Shown: positions 25,429 through 37,457 of the stretch, piece after piece | Position numbering within the stretch: position 1 is the first letter of the stretch | Layout of the letters: each line of letters opens with the position of its first letter | Assembly: GCF_008831285.2 (NCBI RefSeq) | Contig: NC_045144.1 | Span: forward strand, 23,763,716-23,823,715 | Direction: 5' to 3' | Length of the DNA: 60,000 nt | Origin: Nymphaea colorata | Lineage: Eukaryota > Streptophyta > Magnoliopsida > Nymphaeales > Nymphaeaceae | Notes under the pieces: generated by a model | What the model was told of the DNA's origin: nothing | Database searches by the model: none | The model's input: only the letters and a program-made list of their open reading frames with translations | Position numbers and translations under genes: made by a program

Positions 25429-25752
25429 ATGACATTAAGTTTGAAGAAGATCAGGCATGAATTTGTTCTGCTTACTGTGATGTCTATTGGAAGAGACACA
25501 ATCTCCAAGAAAGATGTGAAAGCAACCTTGTCTCTAAAGAGCTTGTGGATAAAGAACTTATTAAATTTCATCTTAGAACTGCTTGAAGCTCTGATTGTAA
25601 GGATAAGGCCTAAGGAACAAAAAATATCAAATCTAAATCAATATCTGAATTGGGAAGGACGTTCAAATAATGCAAGTATTACAAGAAGAAAGGTCATACA
25701 ATAGAGGAGTGCTACACACTAACAAGCAAAAAGAAGCACCAAAATGAAAAGG
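25429..25752 (+). pseudogene. Ty1/copia gag remnant (copia-1, left part)
   Basis: The frame reads KKIRHEFVLLTVMSIGRDTI, then SKKDVKATLSLKSL, and later EALIVRIRPKEQK. This fits the copia gag region LP..YE..VT.LL.GKDTIS..DV...L. The zinc knuckle expected just downstream is cut by the TRIM insertion at 25753. The 5' LTR and gag start are not recognisable upstream. Confidence 0.6.
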
Positions 25753-26208
25753 TGTAACAACCCAACCCACTCCCAAGCTCAGGCCATTGATCTGATAAAT
25801 CCCAACCCGGCTACTAACAATTTTGGTTCTAGCCTGAAAAAGGCTAGGAACCAGGACATCCAACTACTTTAACAACCCCCTTTATAAGCCATTGAAGATC
25901 CTTTATAATCTTCAATATAGGACTAAACTTTTGGGGTATTACAATCTATTCCCTTAAAACACACACTTCTATGTGTGTGGGACCATAGGTCTCAGTATTG
26001 AACAGTGCTTTGATACCACTGTAATGACTCAACTCACTCTCGGGTTCGGGCTCTTGGTCTTGCAGATCCCAACCCAACCCCTAGTAGTTTCGGTTTTAGC
26101 CCAAAAAGGCCAATAACTAGGACAACCAACAACTTTAACAACCCCTTTTATAAGCCCTTGAAGACCCCTTACATTTTCAATACATGACTAAACTTTTGGG
26201 GTATTACA
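25753..26208 (-). mobile_element. TRIM (terminal-repeat retrotransposon in miniature), 456 bp
   Basis: Two direct repeats of about 190 bp (25753-25943 and 26020-26208) flank a 76 bp interior. On the minus strand each starts TGTAATACCCC and ends in ACA. The minus strand then reads TGGTATCAAAGCACTG directly after the first LTR, a near match to the initiator-tRNA-Met primer site. A purine stretch (AAGGGAATAGA) precedes the second LTR. Flanks AAAGG and AGAGG look like a 5 bp target duplication with one change. There is no coding capacity, and the element was mobilised in trans. Confidence 0.85.
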
Positions 26209-27704
26209 AGAGGAACATACAAAAACTAGCATTGCATGGAAGATACATTTGTCCTACTAGCTACCATGTCCAAGCAAACGATCGATGATTGGATACTTGA
26301 TTTAGGTAGTTCCTACCACATGATGCCTCAAAGAGAATAGTTCTTTACATACAAATCTATTGAAGGTGGAGTTATTCTCATGGAAAATGATTCATGATGC
26401 AAAATATTGGGGAAATGACCTGTCAAAATTAGAATGCATGATGGTATAATTAGAATGCTCATAGATATTTGACATGTATAGAACTTGCTAAAGATCTCAT
26501 TTCTCTTGGTGCTCTAGGTTTAAAAGGGTGTAGGTGCACAAGTCAAGGTGTTGTTCTGAAAGGTAGCAAAGGTGTCTTTGTCCTTATGAAAGTGGCCTGA
26601 TATGGAAATCTATATGTGCTACTTTAACCTATAGTCGTTGGAGCAGCCATGACATTTACAACTCAAAATAATACCAAGTTGTGGCATACGAGGCTAGGGC
26701 ACCTGAGTGAAAGGGAGCCAACCATACTCTCCAAACAATGACTACTTGATGATGGAAGTACCGTGAAGCTAGAGTTCTATGGTCCTGCATTATCAATAAG
26801 CAAAAAAAAAAAGAGCTGACATTGTCATCCACTGCATGAAAGGTATGTTGGATTATATTCTCTCTAGCTTATGGGGTCCCTCTAATTACCATTTAAAGGT
26901 GGTGCATGGTATGCACAACCTTTGTAGAATTCTCAAAGAAAGTCTGTATCTACTTTCTAAAGTCGAAGTCAAAAGCTTTATTCATTTTAAGTAGTGGATA
27001 ACACTTATTCAAAATCAGACAAGCAAAAGGGTGCACTGAGAACCGACAATGGTCTTCAGTGTAGCTCAACCAAATTTAGAGCCTTATGTAAGGAAGCAAA
27101 AGCTAATCAATATTGAATTGTGAAGGAAAATCTACAACAAATGTAGTAGCAATGCATAAGAATCAAACTCTTTTAAAGAGAGCTTGATGTATGTTTTTGA
27201 ATGCTAATCTTGGTAGAGAGTTTTGGGCAGAAGCTATATCTACAACAACATATTTAGTATATCAGTCTACTTCTACACCCTTAAATTGTATAACTCTACA
27301 AGAATTATGGTCTGTTAATCCTGTTAACTATTATCACTTAAGAGTTTTTTGATGTTCAATATATGTATATTCCAATGAAAGAAAACTTGGGCCTCTGACC
27401 AAAAAATGCATATTTATCATATATGCTTCAGGACCAAAAGGATACAACTTCTGGTACCTTGATTCTAAAAGTCCCAGAATTATCATGGAATATGTACTAT
27501 CCAAGAAAAATAGTTGCATCTCGAATAGAAAAATGAAGGATATCAATGAGCAGGTAGAGTGGCAGATTGATCACACTTATAAGCCACATGCTAAGTCATT
27601 CTTCTCAACTAGATGGTGAGTGAAGTTTGTCTATTGAAAATCAATCTAGGGATATTAGCAAGGGGAAACTATTCCAAAAGAAGAACCATATTCCATTGCG
27701 TAAG
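26209..27704 (+). pseudogene. Ty1/copia protease-integrase remnant (copia-1)
   Basis: Around 26285-26320 the sequence reads DDWILDLGSSYHMMP, the copia protease site in which the DSG motif has become DLG. Around 27034-27070 it reads LRTDNGLQCS, the integrase core with its catalytic Asp. Around 27210-27570 come FWAEAI, YLVYQSTSTPLN and a post-integrase stretch rich in Lys. Many stops and frameshifts lie between. The reading ends at 27704, where the solo LTR interrupts it. Confidence 0.75.
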
Positions 27705-30700
27705 TGTAAACACCCAAAAATGTCAAGACTATAAAATGACCATTTTACCTTGTCCTCTAAATTTATTACTATTTTCAATTGTGTTTCAATGGGTTTGGCT
27801 CGTAGCCCCAGGATAGAGTCGGATACCTTAGGTTTTCTAAATAAGTTAACCTCTACCATGACATAGGAAAACCCTAACACTAAGCTATCCCTAGGTCACT
27901 TTTATCAGTTTGCCTCTAAACCTTCAAAAACCATAGGAATGAGGCTACCAAGCAAGATTTAACGTAATAAACCATTTTCTGACTTTATAATAGATCTCAG
28001 GATCCTCCTTTCTAGCTTACTGAAACTTTGTTTGGCTCATTTTGAGCTTGGTGGGCCCCACTTCACCTAAAAATGGCAAACCTTTAGGAAAACTGACTTT
28101 TTAAGCAATTCAGAAGTTTGTTTTTGTCTAATTTAAACTGAAATATGATTTATGATATGGTGATCATTGCTATCAATTTGAACGTCAAATTCCTCTAGGT
28201 GCTACTTTAGGCAGGTCTTATCTAATATGGCTCACTGGACACAATAGAGTGCAAAAACAGCCTAAAACAACACAATATGACCCCTGGATCCAGTGCAATG
28301 AGACCTGCCAAGCATAGCTCATAGGAAATCCAAAAACCCCGACTTTCAAAATCGTGTCTCAATAACTTAGGTAGGACACTCAAACCCTAGATTCTTAAAA
28401 TTACCAAAAACAGGTTCGACAAGGCATGTAGATCCTAACTTCACTAAAATTGCCAAATATTACTCCAATGAATCCACCAGGTCCTATCTGCTAAGACATG
28501 CCTAATTTAAATTTGGTAGGACCCATCAAACTCAGTTTCCAAGAACCTGCCTAAAATAGTTTCAATAGGCTTTGAAAATTTTGAATGTGTGAAACTTTCC
28601 AAATATAGTTTCAAAGGGGACCACGAACTCCAATTCTTAGAAACCTGCCCAAGTTAGCCTCATTGAACTTTAAATCCCTATATTCTTAAAAGCTGCCCAA
28701 ACTGACTCTATAATAAACATAGATGTCAACTCTTTTGAAACAAGCCAAGCTTAGACCTATAGGGACCACCCAGCTCAAATTTTCAATGCTTCCTAATGTA
28801 GAGTGTTGCACTGAGGTGAACCCATTTCAATCGAAGTCAAGCTTGGCTTAGCTTGTTGAATTTAGTTTGCAACTTGATCCAGTCAAATTCAAACCAAAGT
28901 CATTTTAACTTGCGTAAAAGAAGTCAACGCAAAACAAGCCCAAGTCTCACCCTAACTTGAAACTAGTCCAATTTCCAACTCATTAAGCTAGATCCTACTG
29001 AGGCCAATATCTGAAACCAATCTTAGTTTTACGAGGCTCAGTCAACTGATTCCATTTCCATTAAAACCAGCCGCAGTTTGACTGAGCTCAGTGAACTGGA
29101 CTTAATTCTACTGAAACCAATTTCAGTTTAACCAGTCTCGGTCAAGCTAAACCCAATCATCTAACTTGACCCAGCACACCATGGCTCAATCAACTAGACC
29201 AGGCTAAACCCCCTAGTCAATTGAGCCCAAGAGGAGCTGCCCCTCCTATGTCAAATCAAATCTCAAATCTAGTTTCACAATCTAAATCCGCTATTCAATA
29301 TCAAAATCCCAACCCATAATCCATTCTAGATCCAAAATTTCATTTCAGATCATGATGTAGATCTCATACCAAATCTATGTTTGGATCAACGTATCAAGAT
29401 CCAAAATCATCAGATCATGCCACATGGCCTAGGTTAATGTCAAACCATTGGATTAGTTTTTGTCTTTTTCTAAAAAGTAAAAATTAAAAATTTTCTTAAA
29501 CTTGGTTTTTTGTCTTCATCTCACCAAGGAGGAAAGCCCTCTCTAGAAGAGTCTTCTTGGACATCCAACCAAGGAAAAGAAGATGCAGAAGAGGAAGAAA
29601 GAAAATGAGGTAGGCATCCACCCTTCTCTCTCTCTCTCTCTCTCTCCAGCTGTCCCTCTCTTTACGTTTTAGCTTTTGCATATGAAAAGTCCTCAATAGT
29701 ATTTGCTTTGTTTATTATGGTATTCTTGTTATAATATTTTATTGACTAAGGATGAATAACTCATCTTTATAGATGAAGTATTCTCCAAAAACCCTATAAG
29801 ACTTTTATGATTAGTCATGGGTTATAATTGAATTGAGAAGTTGAGACCACTGATATGGATGTATGCTTCCTCTTGAAGTACTCGATTCACAACCCCACAG
29901 GTTAGAATCTCTTTTTATGTAATGCATATTTTTTATTCGGCCATCAAGAGAAGAATCCTTCTTTATGGACATACTTTGTTACTTTGTTTCCTTTATAAAC
30001 AATATATTTGCATTGATTTTCATGAATCTATAATTTATGACAATGGATTATTAGCTTGATTCATGCCAAACATCTTCGTGCATCATGTTTGTAATTAGTG
30101 ACAATATAATTGTTTTATTTTTTGATTCCTTAGCATGCATCCATGAGTTATTTCTACTATTTTCATTAAAAATCATTATTTGCAAGTATTTGTCGATGTT
30201 TGTTAATTCTCAATATGATCCACGTTTTGGAGACATGATTTCTTTAGTTCAAGCAAAGCCTTTTTTTTTTTGAAGAAGAATCCAAATTTTCGTTGAACTT
30301 TGGATACATATTTCTTAGTCCATAAGTTGTATTGATGAACCAAAAAAGCCACTATTTTATCCCATGTGTCCACTAACTTCCCACCAAATTTTATCAGAAT
30401 CTAAGTTGTTGTGGTCTATCGTTATGCCATTTTCTAGAGTCTATTTTCTTTAATTTTCAGATTGCAGAAAATCAGATTTGAAAATCCACTAACTTTAAAA
30501 CTAAATAAGTCAAGTTCTGTGATTTCAATTCTTGTTCTGTAGTAGCCGTAGGCTTTCTCTGTGTGTCTAGTTTGTCCACACTAATGTTCAGAAACAATCC
30601 AAGTTGATTTGATGGGTCGTTGAATAAAAAAAGTTGGAACAGGTTTCTATCATAAATTTCAATAATTTTCTATCAAAACATATTTCTTGTCAAGTTTCTC

Positions 30701-32691
30701 ATGCGTTAACTTTTAGTGTAAACATAGCTTTCTCATGTTTTAAAGTGAAACTTGTCATTTGTTATGTTGAGATTCTATACCCAATATTTCAAGCCAAAAT
30801 ATGTCCATATGCATAATGACATTGCATCTTGAATTAGGGCAATTGAACACAGTTTTTCTGCAATTTTTGGAGTAATCATATTTCTGCTCTATATTCAACA
30901 TGTCATAACTTTTCACCTCAACCATATTTTTAGAATCTTGCAAGTGCGCCTGATCCTATGTTATTTAGAGAGTCTATCTTCCAAATTCAAGTGAAAACAA
31001 GAAGTTTTGATATGGCTTTCGGGCCATGATTAACTTAAATCAAAGCTAATTTTGTAAAACCAAGACCCAAACTAGTTTTTACCTTATGTAGGGAGCCACC
31101 ATACCAAATTTCAGCGAAAACCCATGTCATTTGATGTCTTTCATTCTTCCGTAGTTGATTGCCAAGCCATGTTTTCTGTTTTAGTACGCTTTTGCAGTAC
31201 TTCAAGTTTGTTCTTCTTGATTCAACACACAATTCTTGTTTTCTGTCCGATATAGTTCCTAATACATGTAGTCCACCTTTGTTTAGGTATCTATATTGCT
31301 ACCATTAAGTTTAATGGTTTGTTAGGTCCATTTTACCTCAATCACTGGTTGTGTTTCTTGAGCGATGCATACTAAGTTATGTTTTCATAATAAGTAGGTA
31401 AGTTAATGCATGTTTTTCTTTCTCGTTCGTGCTTTAGGATAATTCTTTGTACAGTAGCACTAGAGTCAGCATTTTCAAGGTAGGTAAATAGGATTCATAA
31501 TGCTCCATGTTGTTTTGTAGTCCATATTGTGTCATCCCTTTACATATAATATTATGTTTCAGTTTGAATAGAATCCATAACAAGTGAAGGAAATTGAGTC
31601 TTGTTCATGGTAGGTAGTATATTTATGCATATTTTAAGTTTCCATAGAACCCGTCCAAGTTCTACCCATGAGTCATAAGGCTCTTTAAATCATCTTGCCT
31701 GCGAATTATGACGTTAGCATGCTATGTTACATTCTTTTGCATGACTTTACATTTCGTCATAATAGTTCGCTTAGGATTATACATTCATATAGAGTCTAGG
31801 GTCCATTGAAGGAAATAAATTGTGAACAGTAGGATGACCCTTGGCGACATTACCATGTCGCTAAGCAATCCCAAAGTGCATACATTGTCCCTTTGTCAGT
31901 ATTCTTTGATTTTTTAGTTATGTGATGTTCTAGTTTAGTTTTGGGTTACATATAGTTATCTCCATGTGCTAATTGTGCGGAATGGTTTGTCATGCATGAA
32001 TACTCTTGATTTTTCATCTTCGCTTGTTGGTCAACAAGAATTCCATCACACGTGTGCGCATCCATCTTAGAAACCAATATGACTTCGACATTATCTGGGT
32101 TAGATGAATCTTCATATTCAGAAAAGGTCGAATGTCTGGCATCTTCTAGGGAATAATTACAAACCAGCATCATGTTTTCTAACTTATTTTAAGCAAGCTT
32201 TTGAACTCTGCTTGTCAAAATGCAAGCTTCTAACTTGATTTTAAATGCTATCTTCCAACTTATTGGCTAAGATCATTTTTAAACTCTATTTTTCCACTAT
32301 ATTACAGATCATTTTGGGCACATGTTTTCAAATCGATTTCCAAATCTAATTCCATGTTTCAAATTAGTTTCCTAAATTGTATGCATCATGCAGATATAGA
32401 TTGCATGTCATGACACCATGATGATATGGGCATTTGAAAGATGTTATGAACGACACCCTGTGAAGTTATACGTAGTTCATTATGATTGAGGTATAACATT
32501 TAAAATATTAAACATTAGGCATAGTTATTTTGAACCTTGGATGGATTACTCCTAGTAAAAGCACTAGGAATAGTCAATCCTCGTAAAGATAAGGTGGGTC
32601 CCGTTTCATTTCAATTAGAATGGAGACAAGTACATGTTTTCCATCTAGGTTGCACACATGGTTTCATTTCGGGAAATTTTGCACATAAACA
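27705..32691 (+). mobile_element. Solo-LTR-like block of about 5 kb, Ogre/Tat type
   Basis: Inserted exactly between copia integrase and reverse transcriptase. It starts TGTAAACACCC and ends near CACATAAACA. Close to its right end, 32540-32600 (GGATTACTCCTAGTAAAAGC, then GTCAATCCTCGTA) is a diverged version of the near-terminal block of the LARD LTRs (18293-18345), which marks it as a related LTR family. No second copy and no gag-pol are present, so a solo LTR is the simplest reading. Flanks GTAAG/CCAAG match only in part as a target duplication. Confidence 0.6.
28240..29210. repeat. Degenerate tandem repeats in the solo LTR
   Basis: Units of about 85-90 bp recur with the core (A)AGAAACCTGCCCAA.TTAG (about 28540, 28630, 28690, 28740). 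A second set of about 62 bp units with GAAACCAATTTCAGTTT lies at 28990-29150. Their position in the U3 part of the LTR suggests expansion within the LTR. Confidence 0.5.
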
Positions 32692-34386
32692 CCAAGATGG
32701 ACAAAGAAGAACAATTCAACCACCATTAAGGTATTCTTAGTGTGGTCTTACTAATACCCTATTGGCTATGGAGGAGATAAGTGAGGGGAATAAACCTATA
32801 AAGTATGGCAATGTGAGACAAATGGGTGCAGGCTATGCATGAAGAGTTAGGTCACTTTATGATAACAAAACATGGCTCTCAGAACCTCAACCCAAAGAAA
32901 ATAGAACAATCAGCTGCAAATGGATTTTCAAGAAGAAAGAGACTAACAAAGCACGTTAAATATAAATCACATCTAGTTGCTAAAGTCTATAACCAACAGA
33001 AAGTATTGACTACAATGACATTTTTTCTCCTGCCGTAAAGAGACTGACAAAACAATTTAAATATAAATCACGTCTAGTTGCTAAAGGCTATAACAAATAG
33101 AAAGTATTAACTACAATGATGTTATCTCTTCTGCTGTTAAGCATATCTCCATTCATTTACTTTTGGTTGTAGTAGGTAACCATGATTTAGAATTAGAGCA
33201 ATTAGGTGTTAAGACAACTTTTGTTTATAGATACTTAGATGAGCAGATATACATGCCACAGCTTGAAGGTTTTATTGTTAATGAAAAAGAAAATCATGTT
33301 TGCTTACTGAAGGAATCTTTATATGGTTTGAAGTAGTCTCCAAGACAGTGGTGTTGGAGACTTAACTCTTTCATGCTTAGCCATGATCTTGTGAGAAGGA
33401 AATATGATTCTTATGTTGACTTTAAGATATTACATACTAACTCGTTAATCTATTTGTTAATGTATGTAGATTACACGCTCATAACTACCAAGGAAAAGTC
33501 TAACATTGACAAACTAAAGAAGCTACTTAGCAAATAATTCAAAGTGAAAAACTTAGGAGTAGCATAGAATATACTAGAAATGAAAAATCCATATAGAACT
33601 AGGTCCTGCATCGCTTTAGAATGTTGAAAACTTCTCCAGTCTCTTTGCCTTTAGATGCATAGTTTAGAAAGTTGTCTACTGAAGCCTCTCCACAAACCAT
33701 CAAGAGAAATACATGTCACATGTTTCATATGTTAGTCCTATTGGAAGTATCATGTATGCTACTGTATGCATTTGACAAGATATTTCACATGGTCTTAATG
33801 TTGTGAGCAAGTATATGCATAATTTAGGAGTAGAATATTGAAGAGAAGGAAAATGGATTTTATGGTACCCAAGAGGAGCCTCAAATTGTTGCTTGGAATT
33901 TGAAGGAAAGAATGACATATTAGCTAGTTACTACAACTGACATTTTACAAGTGACCAAGATAAAAGGAGGTCTCCAGACTATTTGTTCAACTTCGAGGGT
34001 AACACAACCACTAGGAAAGCTTCTTTGCAACTCACAATAGTGTTGTTGACTATGGAAACAAAGTATATGGCAATAATTGAAGAACTAAAAAAAAGCCATT
34101 TGGTTGAAAGGACTTTGTGTAGGATTAAGCATGGAGCAAAAACATATTTCAATTTTTTGTGACAACTAGAGTGTTATATAGCTCTTCAATGACAAGATGT
34201 TTTATGAAAGAATGAAGTACATGAATGTAAGATACCACTATGAGAGATTGTCATCCAAGGTGAGTTTCAAATCCACAAGATTGGAACAAGAGAAAATTTA
34301 TTCCAACATGTTTACAAAGATTCTATCTCGGAACAAGTTAGAGTACTATTATGTTAGCTTAATTGAACTTTCCTCCAAATAGAAAT
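32692..34386 (+). pseudogene. Ty1/copia reverse transcriptase-RNase H remnant (copia-1, right part)
   Basis: Resumes with RTIQPPLRYS and AMHEEL, then the RT blocks KYKSHLVAKVYNQQ (about 32960-33000), EIYMPQ-type (33250), LLKESLYGLK (33308) and SPRQW. The catalytic YVDD is YVDY at 33463-33474. RNase H blocks follow: SIMYA, KYMHNLG, and a METKYMA version of TEAEYMA near 34050. The end matches the copia tail (RTKHIDVRYHF-like at about 34210). There are in-frame stops, and the RT start carries a 101 bp tandem duplication (32936-33036 and 33037-33137). Confidence 0.8.
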
Positions 34387-34436
34387 GCCCATGGAAGCAT
34401 AATAAAGAAGTAGTTTAGCTGGTCAATGTGGAGATT

Positions 34437-34720
34437 TGCAGAAGTGTCCAGATAAACTGTCTTTCCAAAGAATCTTCATGCAGCAACATTATAGGACATC
34501 TCCATTGTCATGTAGAAGCATCATTGAATCTTTATTAATGTCATTGTAGAAGCTTCTTCTACCGACATTACCACCCTATAAATTGGGTTCACAGGTTCAT
34601 CGTTGAAAAAAATTTAGTTGTATTTGATCTTCACTTTCTCAATAAAGCTTCTCTTCTCTGTCAGGCTTCATCTTATTTGCTCTTGATTTTCTGCTTCTTC
34701 CTCCCTTTCTGAAGATGTTA
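34437..34720 (+). repeat. Probable 3' LTR of copia-1
   Basis: Begins TGCAGAAGTG just after the purine-rich ATGTGGAGATT, as in copia 3' LTRs. It contains TATAAATTGG at 34577 and AATAAAG at 34641, then a CT-rich U5-like tail. The right end is approximate, and no 5' partner was found. Confidence 0.5.
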
Positions 34721-36080
34721 CTTTGCCATGATGCAACAAGCACAAACTTGCAAATTGATCTCCCACTACAGTCGTTGTTATCAATTATTGAGTCCAATAT
34801 AGGAATTCCCAAGATCTTCACTTTATCCACTGTTGCACCAATACTGTTGCATGCTTGGATTGCTTTCAATCTTTCTTCTCATACATCATCTCCAGTCACC
34901 AACATTGTTACTGTTTCTCTAGTTTGCTACCTCCTTGTGAACGGGACAATTATCATTTGGGTATTAGTCTCCAAATGAATCTTGTATACTGCTGCTATTA
35001 TGCATGTTGTCGTTTTTCCCTTTCAATTATCGCACCACTTCCTGGTTCTTCATTGCCAATTGATCAATATATTAGTGACTGTATTGACATGCAGCTCTTG
35101 AAATTCCTTATACATTAGCGACATTGATATTGTGAAGTTGCTTGACTTTATTCACAATTTTGCAGGTGCCTGTCCTAGGAAAACAATGCTGGCTTTGTCT
35201 TTCAACGGCAATTCCCAAATTATTTTCTTTTGCTTCTTCAATTAAGGTAAAGGTCGTTTAGAATAAGCATGGTTATTCGGATTTCCATCAGCCATAAATG
35301 ATCTTAGAGCACCTTTTTCATTTGGTGAGCTTGCCCAAATCATTACTTAATAGGCTAGGAACTCTCTATTTGATACTCGTTAGTATCTATTTGAATAACA
35401 TACATTGACATGGACCATGAGTCTTTGACCCATGCCTATGTCCTATACATTTTCAGGTAAAATACTGTTGACACATGCCTATGTCCTATAGATCTTCCTG
35501 TGTGACCTTGGAAATAGTGCTTGTTCCTCTCATTTTAGTTTTGTTAAATAATGACATTCTCTCCTTTCATAACGAGATTCTGTATATGCAATGGAGTGAA
35601 CAATTCTGTATATCCAATGGAGTAAACAACAGATTCTATTCAGTTTGATCTAGAAACTGCATTACTTACAGTTATGATCTCCCCATCTTTTATATCTTTT
35701 ACAATTTCTGTGCTTGTTGAAGGATAAGTCTGTGCCACTGGTTCGAATTCATTGAAATGAATAACCCCTGGCTGGCCTCCATCAGCGATTGGATTTACTT
35801 GCATTTTTTCCACAAAAGTTCTTGAATCATTGCCAAATATAGAAAAAATAAACCATCTTTTTCTTTTTCCTTACTTTTCAATAGGTGATTTGTATATTAT
35901 AAAGTACCTGTTCTTGCAATGGTTATTGCAGTTACATTGGTCTCCTTCATTCGTCCTGCCATGAGGCAGATGTTGTTGCCTCTTTCTCATGCTTAAAATT
36001 GCCATATGTCCCCGATCTGTGATTATTCCTTTCATTGTCCACTTTGATCTTTCTTACTAGAAATGGTTCCATATATTGAG
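34640..36080 (-). other. Unassigned coding-like stretches, minus strand
   Basis: Several minus-strand segments read like protein but are broken. 34980-34640 gives ETVTMLVTGDDV, a stop, then EERLKAIQACNSIGATVDKV and KILGIPILDSIID. 35246-35160 gives LIEEAKENNLGIAVERQ. 35850-35670 gives FVEKMQVNPIADGG, VIHFNEFEPVAQTYPS and EIVKDIKDGEIIT, ending at a GTAAGT donor. About 36072-35950 gives MEPFLVRKIKVDNERNN. I cannot assign a family. They could be exons of one decaying gene or parts of a transposon gene. Confidence 0.25.
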
Positions 36081-37457
36081 TTGAGGGTATTTGTCTACCG
36101 TGCACCTCTGGATGACTATGTGGCGCTTAGATTAATTTTTTAGCACCTGAACTGAAATGTTCGGATTGTGGAGTTCACCTAGTACATGCATAACGACTTC
36201 TCGTGAGGGGCGGGTATGATTTTTGTGACAGTCCTTTGGCAGGTTCTTTTCGCAGCCATGCAGAGAAAAAGGACAAAAAGCTACACGAACAGATCAAAAG
36301 TAGTGGTATATTTATTTGGCCAATCCAGATCTAGCTAGCAATGCATCCAGATCTATGAATGAACAAGATCATTTGAATTATAAACTTTCATGAAATTTTT
36401 GATGTCATCACATCGTTATGAACATTTCTATAATTTTAGTTATGAACTTTTATTTTAAATGTGCAAAGCTGCAAGGCACAAAATTAGTGGAGAAAAAAGG
36501 TGGAGATGTTGCTGGAGCTGAAGCTAAACGATTTGATCAAATGATGTAATTGTTTTGTATATATATTAATGTTTAGTTAACTGTAATAGTTTTTCATAAT
36601 CATGTAAACAGTATGTTATCAACTAATAAATCTGTACATGATTTTTATTGGATCCGACCAGCTTCCTCGAATCTTGACTTCACCAATAAACTCTAAGAGT
36701 TAAATTACAGGTCTAAGAACAACAAAAGATGATGCCCGGGTCGGAATTTATAGCCTCCCAATTTTTTGCAAATATGAAACAATCTAAAAGGGCTGATTTT
36801 GAATCCTCATACAAATCATCTTATATATGTGTTGGATTTTGACTGTTGCATTTCAGACCTATAGATTTGAAATTTGTGAGTTCATCCATGAAGTCAGGCT
36901 ACAAAAATTATTCGGCAGGAATGTGACTTATCAATTAATGGTACTGAAGTATTCAAATGGTCCAAGCTTGAACTGGGTCGAGATATACACTCATAAGTCA
37001 AAACTGCCTGTCATCAACTTGATCGGGTTGAAGCTCATCGACCGCTCCAACAAGCAAATGATAGTCCTTATGACCTAGCTAGCTAGTGAGTTTTTAGTTC
37101 TTCTGCGTTATTACTATAAGGTCGGAGGATCCAATTGATCATCACGAGGCTTGAAAGCTAAAGCTAAGATCTAGTTTATTAATATAAAGTACCCGTGGTT
37201 TAAGGATCGGTTGGCTAGCTGCAGTGCCTCTGGTATGCTTCCGTTTTCATCATGTGAATAAGGCAGACCCGTTTAATTTTCTTTTCCTTTAGACTCTAGC
37301 CATTCGGTGAAAGTCTTGCTTTAGTGCCATACTCTTGTGGTTAATTAATTGCCACATAATTTCGTCCCATCCTTTTTATTACTTGGAAACAGAAGTATGG
37401 TGTTTTAATGGAGCCGAGAACTAAGTAGACCGGCACATTTTTTGTTATTGCTAAAAC
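36081..37457. other. Interval with no recognised gene
   Basis: A short plus-strand frame near 36475-36546 (KLVEKKGGDVAGAEAK, then RFDQMM and stop) follows an AG acceptor-like site and looks exon-like, but nothing joins to it clearly. Confidence 0.25.

Noticed and set aside
34640-34980. BRCT-domain (PARP-like) reading of the minus strand
   Set aside because: The order VT.LV .. K .. GIPI is suggestive, but the conserved Trp and glycine pair are missing and stops interrupt. Too weak to name.
35900-35990. CXC (tesmin/TSO1) motif on the minus strand (CNCNNHCKN)
   Set aside because: Cysteine spacing does not fit the CXC domain, and the neighbouring frame is not continuous.
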